64,000 nt of DNA from RZYY01 sp036794825 (lineage in GTDB: Bacteria; Bacteroidota; Bacteroidia; Bacteroidales; 4484-276). The notes under the pieces were generated by a model, which worked only from the letters and a program-made list of their open reading frames with translations, made no database searches and was not told the origin of the DNA. The position numbers and the translations under genes were made by a program. The stretch is from positions 1-64,000 of the forward strand of contig DAIRGA010000019.1 in assembly GCA_036794825.1 (NCBI GenBank), read 5' to 3'. Positions 18,859 through 26,640 of this stretch are shown one piece after another. Numbering within the stretch: position 1 is the first letter of the stretch; each line of letters begins with the position of its first letter.

Positions 18859-19695
18859 TTACATTTTCAATTTGGTAAAGTCATCCAGTTTAAGTTTGAA
18901 CTCATAAAGTTTATTGATTCCCTTTTCAAGATCGCTTAAACCAGCCAAATCCTTTACCAATGACTTAACAGGGTGTGCTATATTGTTCCGGATTGCTCTA
19001 AGATAACTTGTTCCGTTTTCAAAGTCGTCTCCGTGCTTGTAACCCAAATCTTTGTATTTATTTTCGATTTTGACCAGGCTGATTAAATGATGCAAATAGA
19101 GATACTCCTTGTAGTCGTTTTCAATATTTTTTGCTTCATCTTCACTGATTCTGTCTTTAATTAGCTTTAATTGTTCAGTCAATGGTACATTATTCTGAGC
19201 AAGTTTCTCCAGTTCATTTATAGCTACTTCTTTGCTAAGTGTGATTATCTGACCAAATTCACGCTCTACATACGAAATCAAATTAAAAACAAAAACGTAA
19301 AACTCTCTGCAATTGAAATCGCTCAGGGTGAAAAGGCCAACCATGTCATTCACATTTCTACCATTTGTCAGAAAGTAAAAGCTTCTTTGATCTGATGCCA
19401 TTTTCCATATCGCATCCCTTACATTGGTCAGATAATAAAGCCTGTCCTCTGGAAGAATTTTATTGATGACTATCTCATCTGGCTGATTGAAGTTTTTCAG
19501 ATAAAAGTAACTCGTTGGAATTCCCTGGTTATTGATAATCGGTACAACATCATATCGTTTTGTAACCATTGTCTGTTTAACCTCTTCTTTTGTCATTCCC
19601 GGTTTATGGCAGTACCATTCATCCCTGCTAATTCCAAGAGCTGCGACATGTAAATCAGGCTTAAAGGTTTTTGAAAAATGCTCCCTTTCAATCAT
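18859..19695 (-). CDS. CBS-pair plus HEPN domain protein, putative RNase
   Basis: 278 residues. The N-terminal half (about 30-140) reads as two CBS modules: MTKEEVKQTMVTKRYDVVPI, and a second one beginning at LYYLTNVRDAIW and ending GLFTLSDFN. The C-terminal half is helical and holds RNNIAH at 236-241, an exact Rx4-6H HEPN motif of metal-independent RNases. CBS pairs bind adenine nucleotides, so a ligand-gated RNase is a reasonable reading. It lies immediately upstream of the large helicase gene (gap 31 bases, same strand), so it could be the effector of that system. DNA is AT-richer than in the helicases. Biochemistry is inferred. Confidence 0.7.
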   Translation of the reverse strand: MIEREHFSKTFKPDLHVAALGISRDEWYCHKPGMTKEEVKQTMVTKRYDVVPIINNQGIPTSYFYLKNFNQPDEIVINKILPEDRLYYLTNVRDAIWKMASDQRSFYFLTNGRNVNDMVGLFTLSDFNCREFYVFVFNLISYVEREFGQIITLSKEVAINELEKLAQNNVPLTEQLKLIKDRISEDEAKNIENDYKEYLYLHHLISLVKIENKYKDLGYKHGDDFENGTSYLRAIRNNIAHPVKSLVKDLAGLSDLEKGINKLYEFKLKLDDFTKLKM

Positions 19696-19769
19696 AAGAA
19701 AATCAACGAGTTAATTTATTATTAGTTAAGATTGTTCAGCCTTTTCGCATGGGTATTCGTACTACATTA

Positions 19770-20444
19770 TTAGCTTAGAAGATTAAAAACATAGTTATCA
19801 AAAGTAATTTTATTTTTCAAAATGGCTATAATACCTGCTTTCTTTCTCAGTCTTTTGGGTAACGCTGACAAATTTTGAGTCTTTAGAACTGCATTCTCGC
19901 TCCAGGCTTCACCCAAAGCAGGTGCAAAGATTTTGTTTCCAGAACAATTGATTGTTAGCATCTCACCATTAAAAGAAATGATTGTCAGATCATTGGCATC
20001 TGATTCTTTAGCATTTTTAAGCAAACTTCTAATGATTATCCTATAGTAATCGTATTCAATGGTTACTTCCTGTCTGCTTTTAAATGCTTCCATTTCTTTA
20101 ATCCAGGGGAGAAGGTGTTTGTGTTTTAAACCTAAGTAATACCAATCAGGAACATTGGTGGCGTCAAAAGGATTCCCCAATCCATATGAAATCATGGCAA
20201 GACCTTCCTCAATTGATTCAACCACAAGTGGCAGTTCGATTTTGATTTCATGGATTGTTCTTTCAGTAGTATTCAAACCTGATAATTGTATGATGTTTGC
20301 CAACCTTTTATTCATTAGTTCTCTGGCCTGTAACTTGAAATTTCCAAAATCAAACTCAAGGCTTGGCTTATTGTTACTAATAAGGGATTTATCATCAACA
20401 TCAGTGAATCCAATCGTTACCAGTAAGTCTTTTGTTTTTATCAT
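19770..20444 (-). CDS. hypothetical protein upstream of CBS-HEPN gene
   Basis: 224 residues, no signal peptide or membrane segment, and no family recognised. It has an acidic/hydrophobic N-terminal half (KDLLVTIGFTDVDD, LEFDFGNFKLQAREL) and a basic C-terminus (LPKRLRKKAGIIAILKNKI). It ends 74 bases before the CBS-HEPN start on the same strand, so it may open the defence transcript. Its composition matches its AT-rich neighbours. It could be a regulator or a ligand source for the CBS pair, but nothing seen decides this. Confidence 0.6.
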   Translation of the reverse strand: MIKTKDLLVTIGFTDVDDKSLISNNKPSLEFDFGNFKLQARELMNKRLANIIQLSGLNTTERTIHEIKIELPLVVESIEEGLAMISYGLGNPFDATNVPDWYYLGLKHKHLLPWIKEMEAFKSRQEVTIEYDYYRIIIRSLLKNAKESDANDLTIISFNGEMLTINCSGNKIFAPALGEAWSENAVLKTQNLSALPKRLRKKAGIIAILKNKITFDNYVFNLLS

Positions 20445-20595
20445 GGGTTTGAAATATTCTATGTCGAGTGTGCATTTGAAGCATGAAATTTTGATTGAGA
20501 GTAAATCAGTATTTTTGATTTTCTCCTCCTTCGGCTTTTTTCAATCTGGTAAAAATATAAAATCATAACAAAGACACCCACTTTCCCGGAATTAA

Positions 20596-20700
20596 TCACA
20601 CACTGCAAAGCGTGTCAGTCGACTTCACCATAGCCAGTGCGTCGAGTTCGCAATAGCTGAGCAGGTTAGTGGGAATCCCAATTTCGCTGAAGGATTGATT
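20596..20700 (-). pseudogene. C-terminal remnant of a DUF2779-like protein
   Basis: Reading 20700 to 20596 gives NLLSYCELDALAMVKSTD and a stop. LLxYCxLDTLAMV is the hallmark end of DUF2779 proteins (an RNase H-like domain, often next to restriction or CRISPR-like genes). No upstream part of such a gene exists here: the frame merges into the unrelated 149-aa gene, whose stop lies inside it. About 30 codons survive, so it is a recombination scar. Confidence 0.45.
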
Positions 20701-21115
20701 CCAATTCCTCGAACGCTGAACTGTAAGCGCGGGAAGTTTTTGCCTTTGTTTTAAATGCATTGTGCAGCTTCTTAAAATAATGAAAAAGCAAAAGGTTGGG
20801 TGGATTTGGATTAAGGACGAGGCTCCACTCCTCCTTGCTGAGCGATTGCAGCGTTCGGTTGGCAGTGAATAAATCCACAACAACCTCTCTACCCTTTTTT
20901 ACGATGATGAATCGGTCATCCCATTTCAGTTCATCTGTTACAGCATAAACCACTATTACATCTTCAGGATTAATATTTTGAGGGGGATTGGCTAGTTGAC
21001 TAAAACTGCTTTCAGCAATTTTCTGTCGGAGCTCATTCAGGGCTTCTTCAGCGAGGAGATTTGGATATTTGAACTTAGGTGTAGTGATGTGGTAGTTATG
21101 GTGAAGAATTTTCAT
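20666..21115 (-). CDS. hypothetical protein, 149 aa
   Basis: 149 residues, no recognised family. It starts MKILHHNYHITTPKF and has a conserved-looking middle (VIVVYAVTDELKWDDRFIIVKKGREVVVDLF) that suggests a small alpha/beta fold. It ends inside the DUF2779-like remnant, whose frame overlaps its last 12 codons. It lies between the octamer array of the replication module and the defence genes, so it may belong to either. Start at the only convincing ATG, 95 bases from the octamer array. Confidence 0.5.
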   Translation of the reverse strand: MKILHHNYHITTPKFKYPNLLAEEALNELRQKIAESSFSQLANPPQNINPEDVIVVYAVTDELKWDDRFIIVKKGREVVVDLFTANRTLQSLSKEEWSLVLNPNPPNLLLFHYFKKLHNAFKTKAKTSRAYSSAFEELESILQRNWDSH

Positions 21116-21209
21116 AGCATTTTGTTAATGATTTGGATGTTTTCATTGGATTGTAAAAGTATCTTTTTTCTCTCAAATTTTATCAAGTGCCGGCATGTCC
21201 CAAAAACCA

Positions 21210-21421
21210 TGTAAACCTTGTAAACCTGTAAACCTTGGTAATTATGTCATTGAATAACAAATGATTAAATAACCAACATGGTCAAATTTTGGTTTACAAG
21301 GTTTACATCGGGTTTCTTTGCTGTGATTTTGAATGTAAACCATGTAAACCGGATGTAACCGATAAACTATTAATAATGAATGAAATAAGCCTCTTGGTTT
21401 ACAAGGTTTACAAGGTTTACA
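21210..21421. repeat. array of ten TGTAAACC octamers (iteron-like)
   Basis: Exact TGTAAACC at 21210, 21219, 21227, 21334 and 21343 on the plus strand, and exact GGTTTACA at 21291, 21300, 21396, 21405 and 21414; a degenerate copy (TGTAACC) sits at 21354. Within groups the period is mostly 9 bases. Groups alternate in orientation as 3, 2, 2, 3. The last copy overlaps the stop codon of the ATPase gene. Position beside a primase-ATPase module suggests a replication origin or a binding site for an element-encoded protein. Confidence 0.65.
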
Positions 21422-23270
21422 AAGAAATTTCGATGTCTTCAATTTTGTAATTATTTTGGGTGTCAGTCTTCTCCAACTTGAATTGATAACAACTCCCGAA
21501 TTTCTTATCCGTGTAAGAATTCTTTCTGCTTTTCTGGGATGGTGCAATAAACGATCGGCTATTTGCTGATGTGAGGATCAGCCTGAGGGAGTTCATGTCA
21601 AGGTAACTGTTGCCATTGTCCTTGCAATAGCGCACATAGTAGGGGTAAAATTCTCTGAGCTTGAGCTGAAGTATGGGTGAGGTTGCTTTCTCTTCCCATT
21701 TCATGTTGTAGATTGCACTCTTATTATTAAGGGGGTACTCGCTGTCATTGACGAGCTCTGCAATCATCCCTTTTTTAAGGCAAAAGGAAAAAGATTCCCA
21801 GAATACGGAGGTAATGCTCGTCTCTTGTAAGAGACTGGTGATGTTAACCGTATTGTCGAGAATGATGATTTCAACCTTTTCCTTGTCAACTGGGAATGAT
21901 AATCTGGTTTGAGCAATTTGAAAAATGGTAAGCAGCAAGGCAGCATGCTGGAAAGTCCTTTCATCAGAGGATTTTAAAACCTCATAGTTTTTATTCTCTT
22001 TGATGGTATTTCTTAGGTTTCGTTCGACCTCCTCAAATGTCTCGTTCAGTATTTCATCAATGAGCGACCGAAGCGTAAGTATTTCGCGCAAAACCTGACC
22101 GAAACCATGTTTACTTGCTTCTCTCAACGCATCAAAGGCTTCTTTTTCGTTATGACTAAACTTTGTTTTTTCAAATGAGATTAAAATCATACGACTAAGG
22201 ATGTTTGATTTTTTTGGCAGCGTGTTTCCATCGAAGATAATGGAGGAGAGGATAGGGAAGTCTTTAGTTTTTGTATCATTCGATTTAAGACCGGTTTTTC
22301 TGCCGGCGCCATCGTAACTGCTAAGGATGAAATCTTCGGCAGAGGTTTCTGTGATGTCGCTGTATTCTTTGAAATAAAAAAGACCATTGGACATGGATGC
22401 AACCGTTCGGTTGATTCCGACGATGGTAGCATTATTTAAAGGCGTACCTACTGTGTCGGAGGTAAACTGAGAAAGTAAACGAGCGGTAAATTGTGTTTTT
22501 CCGGTACCTTTATCACCAAAAAGGTAAAGAAATGGAACAAACCCGAGCCGGTGAAAGATCAGGTCGCGGAAGGTTGCCATGATGGAGTAAAGAATCCCAA
22601 TAACCGCATTTTCGCCCGAAGACTGGTAAAAGAGTTGCGCCCATTTTTCAAATTGAATAGTGCCAGGTCTGTATTGTATTCGTTTGGCGCCATCCCAGTC
22701 TTTGTCATTTTTGTTGGCCAATCCGAACGGTGGCAGATAGAAGCATTGATCTGCGTTTTTAATGATGCCAATTTCATCAATATGGTGCAGCTTATTATCA
22801 GCTACCGTTAAGATTGCATCAGCAAATGCATAGAATCCGTGCTCATTATTCCACCCCATCACATCAATCACGGTGGAAGGCTTTTCATCATCCATCAGGT
22901 GAGCGAATATTTTTTTCAGCGCATAATGATTGCCATAAAAGGTACACCGGTGGGTTTTCAAAATCGTTTCAAGGGTATCTGGTTTGAGGTCACTGGATTT
23001 GATTTCGAGCAACACTTTTTCGCCGGTGTAGCGCTGAAGGACAATTATGCGGGAGCTATTGGAGGTTCCGTTGTTCATGTTGTAAAGCGATTTCATTACA
23101 AAGTTGCTGATGTCGGTCTCCTTCCATTCGCTTTTTACCATGTTAAGGGTGAAATAGCGGCTGTCTCGGATGAAATACCCCCGGTTGCGGAAGTCGTTAA
23201 GGCGGTCAACACTATCCTGAATTTCGATCTCCTCAAAGGCGATTTGCTTGAGTTGTTTGTTGTTTTTCAT
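21417..23270 (-). CDS. mobile-element replication ATPase (DUF927/D5-like)
   Basis: 617 residues. Walker A FGDKGTGKTQ at about 248-257, followed by a DUF927-like core (FKEYSDITETSAEDFILSSYDGAGR) and a sensor-like segment SRMILISFEKTKF. The N-terminal 230 residues carry a WN(N)E-type region (DVMGWNNEHGFYAFADAIL) typical of DUF927/helicase proteins of plasmids, phages and integrated elements. The C-terminal tail may bind DNA. It sits directly downstream of the primase and 142-aa genes and ends in the octamer array, so it likely acts as the replicative helicase at that site. No transposition or packaging motif was noticed. Confidence 0.7.
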   Translation of the reverse strand: MKNNKQLKQIAFEEIEIQDSVDRLNDFRNRGYFIRDSRYFTLNMVKSEWKETDISNFVMKSLYNMNNGTSNSSRIIVLQRYTGEKVLLEIKSSDLKPDTLETILKTHRCTFYGNHYALKKIFAHLMDDEKPSTVIDVMGWNNEHGFYAFADAILTVADNKLHHIDEIGIIKNADQCFYLPPFGLANKNDKDWDGAKRIQYRPGTIQFEKWAQLFYQSSGENAVIGILYSIMATFRDLIFHRLGFVPFLYLFGDKGTGKTQFTARLLSQFTSDTVGTPLNNATIVGINRTVASMSNGLFYFKEYSDITETSAEDFILSSYDGAGRKTGLKSNDTKTKDFPILSSIIFDGNTLPKKSNILSRMILISFEKTKFSHNEKEAFDALREASKHGFGQVLREILTLRSLIDEILNETFEEVERNLRNTIKENKNYEVLKSSDERTFQHAALLLTIFQIAQTRLSFPVDKEKVEIIILDNTVNITSLLQETSITSVFWESFSFCLKKGMIAELVNDSEYPLNNKSAIYNMKWEEKATSPILQLKLREFYPYYVRYCKDNGNSYLDMNSLRLILTSANSRSFIAPSQKSRKNSYTDKKFGSCYQFKLEKTDTQNNYKIEDIEISL

Positions 23271-23283
23271 ATTGGGAAGAGGT

Positions 23284-23712
23284 TTAGTTTTTGCTTAAAG
23301 CGAAGTCCTGTTCAACCGCCAATTTATCCTGAAGTTTGGTGAGCATTTGCTGCATGGTGGTAAGGCAGAAGTTGATCTGCTGATCACTGGCTTTGGCAAT
23401 GACCAATTCCAGTGATTCGTAGTACTCGGCTAATACGCCACTTTCCCCTGGCAGATTAATGGGAATCCTTTCATTAAAGGGCTTGTTCGGATGGCTACAG
23501 ATTTGTTTATCCAGCAGCTCAAAAATTTCATTGAGTCTGAAAATTAAAGATCGCTTGCTGGTAGATTCATTTTCGTCAAGTGTGGCGGAATTTTCCTTCA
23601 AATAGTGTGAAATCGCGTATCCTGAGATAGCAATAACATACACAAATGCTTCTACTTTAAAAATTTTGGTTACTTTTGTAAAAATCATAATCGTTCGTAT
23701 TAATTTGATCAT
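23284..23712 (-). CDS. hypothetical protein of the replication module
   Basis: 142 residues. A hydrophobic stretch near the start (AFVYVIAISGYAI) may be buried or a membrane segment; the rest is helical (RSLIFRLNEIFELLDKQI, then LTTMQQMLTKLQDKL). The helical C-terminus, its position 13 bases before the ATPase gene and similar composition suggest a partner of the replication ATPase. A second ATG (MIFTKVTK) eight codons in is an equally good start. No family recognised. Confidence 0.5.
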   Translation of the reverse strand: MIKLIRTIMIFTKVTKIFKVEAFVYVIAISGYAISHYLKENSATLDENESTSKRSLIFRLNEIFELLDKQICSHPNKPFNERIPINLPGESGVLAEYYESLELVIAKASDQQINFCLTTMQQMLTKLQDKLAVEQDFALSKN

Positions 23713-23783
23713 CCTGGAATCTGCCAGGGCAGTTTTATGGTTCTAATTCATTAAGGTGGAAATGTCGCAACCATTTCCACCTT

Positions 23784-24923
23784 TTATTTTTTGCTGGTTG
23801 TTTGAGAGATTAGTGTTGGTTTGATGGATAGGTATTCCTCGAGGTATTGCGCCGGATTGACTTGCAATTTGTGTTTTCGGTTCAGGTCATCACACAGCAG
23901 CTCCAGGTTGTAATCGGTTAGCTCAGGATACTTCTGGTGGTCAATGATCCAGTTTTCTTCTTTGAGGCTCCACCACTGCTCGCGGAGGTATGAAGCAATC
24001 GTTCTTCCGGTTTGGTAAGTTTTCAGATCATGGTGGATAAGGAAGTCGCACAGATCCATTCCACGTTTTTTTTCTGCAGTATCGCAGTGAGCTTCCAGCA
24101 GTGAGCTTACTATTATAGGTGTGCCAGGAAAAATCCTCTTTAGCTCTTCAGCCTTTTGGCTCCATCGTTCAAAGCAGCCCAGATCGGGAAACAGGACTAC
24201 TCCGCGATTTTTCAGAATGCTGAACTTTTCTGCATTCAGATTGCCAAGGCTGCCTGCAGCAAGCCAGACGAACTGAGGAAGGTACTCGCTTGCAACAATT
24301 GCAGATTTTTCACTTTCCACAATGGCTGCGGGTTTTAGCTTATTTTCATCCTTGAGCAAATGGTATCCGAAATAGCATTGCTGAAGGTTGAAGTTCTGCA
24401 TTTTCATTACCGTGTGCACCCAGTTGATGTGATTAAAGGGGTGCTTAACCCGCTTTCCTGTTTTAGGGTCAAACAGCATGATTTTGCCACTTCGCACCTT
24501 CCCTGACGGATCCACCTGCCAAAAGACAGTTGCACCCCTCCAGTGCCTCGAGGTTCCCAAGTGGTAACGGGCAATCAACTTTCTCACCGTAGCCTCATCA
24601 AACAGCTCTTTTAGCCAGCAAACAAAGTGGTTATGGTGATAAGCCGTCAGGCTTGCCCTGAAAATGTCCGGGTGGATGTAACTCACGGGCAGTGGCAGCG
24701 GAGGTGGCGAAGGTGTCCAGTTACCTGGATGACCGGATGCAAATCCATCCGCGTAAGGGCTCAGATGGTATCCGCAATTGATCTCCCGGTCGCACCTTCC
24801 ATACTTTTCCGGCAATCTGTCTCCGTTAGAATTGTCCGTGTAAAAAACAAATCTTCGTTTGCCACAAGCAGGGCAGCGATGTTTTTTACCTCCTTTTTCT
24901 AAAGTGAAGCGAAAATTAGTCAT
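23784..24923 (-). CDS. DUF6371-type primase-like protein (Zn finger plus TOPRIM-like)
   Basis: 379 residues. Four Cys in the N-terminus (Cys17, Cys20, Cys44, Cys50; CPACGKRRF and CDREINCGYH) form a zinc site as in DnaG-like primases. A middle WRGATVFWQVD region and a TOPRIM-like core follow: AAIVESEKSAIVAS, VWLAAGSLGNLN, VVLFPDLG. This layout is common in integrated elements of Bacteroidota. It overlaps the upstream small gene by eight bases (24916-24923). It likely primes replication of the excised element together with the ATPase. Confidence 0.75.
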   Translation of the reverse strand: MTNFRFTLEKGGKKHRCPACGKRRFVFYTDNSNGDRLPEKYGRCDREINCGYHLSPYADGFASGHPGNWTPSPPPLPLPVSYIHPDIFRASLTAYHHNHFVCWLKELFDEATVRKLIARYHLGTSRHWRGATVFWQVDPSGKVRSGKIMLFDPKTGKRVKHPFNHINWVHTVMKMQNFNLQQCYFGYHLLKDENKLKPAAIVESEKSAIVASEYLPQFVWLAAGSLGNLNAEKFSILKNRGVVLFPDLGCFERWSQKAEELKRIFPGTPIIVSSLLEAHCDTAEKKRGMDLCDFLIHHDLKTYQTGRTIASYLREQWWSLKEENWIIDHQKYPELTDYNLELLCDDLNRKHKLQVNPAQYLEEYLSIKPTLISQTTSKK

Positions 24924-25098
24924 GGGTAACTTCAGTTTTAATCTTTACAACTGGTTTTGAACCAGAATACTGAAATGACCTGCAACTGGATGCATCCTTG
25001 CAATTGCGCTGATTGAGGTGCAAATGATAAAATAATAATTCCTCAAGCTTTTCGATGTGCATCAGAATAAGTTGAGGTGTGATTGGGTGGTTACTCAT
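24916..25098 (-). CDS. small hypothetical protein in the excision/replication operon
   Basis: 60 residues from the ATG of MSNHPITPQL, which overlaps the stop of the upstream HTH gene (ATGAGTAA), and its own stop overlaps the primase start (ATGACTAA). A longer frame starting near 25140 also exists but would overlap the HTH gene by 50 bases, so the shorter start is preferred. An amphipathic helix (ILMHIEKLEELLFYHLHL) is the only visible feature. Confidence 0.5.
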   Translation of the reverse strand: MSNHPITPQLILMHIEKLEELLFYHLHLNQRNCKDASSCRSFQYSGSKPVVKIKTEVTHD

Positions 25099-25360
25099 GG
25101 CTATCATCCTCCATTTTGTTACTGAGCAACCATTTATCAATTGCTTTACGATCGAAATACCATTGCTTACCAGTAGGCTTGTAGGCGCCAGGTATTTGGT
25201 AATTCATGGTAAGCTTGTAAAGGAATGACTTGGAGAAACCGGTGTACCATGCCAACTCATCAAAGTTGAGGACAGGCTTTTGAGAAAGCAGCAGGTTTTC
25301 GATTTTCTCCTGCCGGCTTTCGATTGAATTTAGTTTGCTAATGATTTCTGAATTTTCCAT
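25091..25360 (-). CDS. helix-turn-helix (excisionase-like) DNA-binding protein
   Basis: 89 residues. A short coiled-coil start (IISKLNSIESRQEKIENLLL) is followed by a MerR/excisionase-type HTH: LNFDELAWYTGFSKSFLYKLT, then IPGAYKPTGKQWYFDRKAIDKWLL. Such proteins are standard in Bacteroidota integrated elements next to the integrase and direct excision or regulate the replication genes. It is the first gene of an overlapping set with the 60-aa, primase, 142-aa and ATPase genes. Confidence 0.75.
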   Translation of the reverse strand: MENSEIISKLNSIESRQEKIENLLLSQKPVLNFDELAWYTGFSKSFLYKLTMNYQIPGAYKPTGKQWYFDRKAIDKWLLSNKMEDDSHE

Positions 25361-25426
25361 TGTTGCATATATTTTTTATGCAGCAAAGAAAATACGCGGG
25401 GTAAGCAAATCGGGGTTGTAAACGGT

Positions 25427-26638
25427 TTAACTAATTTTCCAACCTTCTTTTACATTGTCAATAAAAGTCTTGTAGTTTTTCAATTCATGTGGGATGCTCT
25501 TGTCATAAATGTATTTTGGAAGTCTTGAAGCTACTGGAGTTTTTCCCTCGGTTTGAAAATCAAATTTATCAGCTAACACTGTCCAAAGTTTTCGCGTTTT
25601 TCTGTCTGCAATACCTGGAAAAGAAACTTCAAATCCATCAAGATTTAAATTATCAAATCCATAAAACAGCCGGACGAATAGATTCATACCTGCTTCCCAT
25701 TTGATTTTTGTAAATGACCTGTCAGGGGTGAATATCTTTTCAAAGTTCTCTTTAGTGGTATTAAAGCAGTTGCCATTTAAACTGTTATAGATAAATGAAA
25801 TAAACTCCTGCTTTTTCTTTTCATCTTTAATCGGCAAGCGTATGTAACTGGCCGGTGGTGAGTTTTTCCGTTGCTCAAGTTCAATGGTTAAAATATCGAT
25901 TAAAGTATTAAATTTATCCATCAACTTGTCATACATATTCCTAACCTTTAAAGAATACTGCAAAAAATCTTTTTCCTCTGACTTTAACCAAGAGTTGATG
26001 TCTTGAGTGTTCCAATTCTTATTGAATTGTTCAACATAAGTTTTCTGATCGAATGGAATTTCTTTAAGTTGGTCGTTTGACAATTCACTTTTCATTTCCT
26101 CAAATAGGATCATTGGCTCTAAATTGTCTTGGTAATACTGCTTTTGGATTTCAATTTTCCCATCAAATTTTCTCACAGCTAAGAATTTCACATAGGTATT
26201 AACAGAAAAACCAGGAACCCATTGATCCAGCTTTAAAGAGTTTAGAAAAAAATATGATTCACTCTGGCTCCAATGGTCAAACAATTGATGGTATTGGTTT
26301 GTGAAATAATCATGTATTTCGCTTGTTTCAAATTCATGACACAAACCTTCAAAATTTACGCGGCCCATGAAGACAAAATCAGTTGCAAAAACATCCTTGC
26401 TGTAAATCAATTTGAAGTATTGCTGCGCCAATCCCGCCAATTTCAGTAACATTTCAAGTTCACTTTTCCCGACTTTTAATAATATCGGCAATGACCTTTC
26501 AATGAGAAAGCCTAACTTTGAAAAACTGGTTTGAGTTTCTGATTCAAACCTTTTAAAATCCGGATCAAACTTGACCAAGATTTCAACAAGCTGTTTGTAA
26601 ATTTTTGGAACTATCTGATTTAATTCTTTGGGTTTCAT
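25427..26638 (-). CDS. hypothetical protein translationally coupled to the integrase
   Basis: 403 residues, no recognised family, soluble and helical with a mixed C-terminal domain (LWTVLADKFDFQTEGKTPVASRLPKYIY). Its ATG lies two bases after the integrase stop, so it is probably translated with it. Composition is AT-rich. It may be a cargo or a recombination accessory protein; the sequence does not decide. Confidence 0.55.
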   Translation of the reverse strand: MKPKELNQIVPKIYKQLVEILVKFDPDFKRFESETQTSFSKLGFLIERSLPILLKVGKSELEMLLKLAGLAQQYFKLIYSKDVFATDFVFMGRVNFEGLCHEFETSEIHDYFTNQYHQLFDHWSQSESYFFLNSLKLDQWVPGFSVNTYVKFLAVRKFDGKIEIQKQYYQDNLEPMILFEEMKSELSNDQLKEIPFDQKTYVEQFNKNWNTQDINSWLKSEEKDFLQYSLKVRNMYDKLMDKFNTLIDILTIELEQRKNSPPASYIRLPIKDEKKKQEFISFIYNSLNGNCFNTTKENFEKIFTPDRSFTKIKWEAGMNLFVRLFYGFDNLNLDGFEVSFPGIADRKTRKLWTVLADKFDFQTEGKTPVASRLPKYIYDKSIPHELKNYKTFIDNVKEGWKIS

Positions 26639-26640
26639 CG

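Noticed and set aside
20707..20883. Upstream continuation of the DUF2779-like frame
   Set aside because: Codons above 20700 read as low-quality sequence (many Cys, Ser, Arg) antagonistic to the 149-aa gene, so only the last 30 codons are kept as a remnant.
21210..21421. CRISPR array
   Set aside because: The octamers are too short, alternate in orientation and lack regular spacers of 25-40 bases; no cas gene is near.
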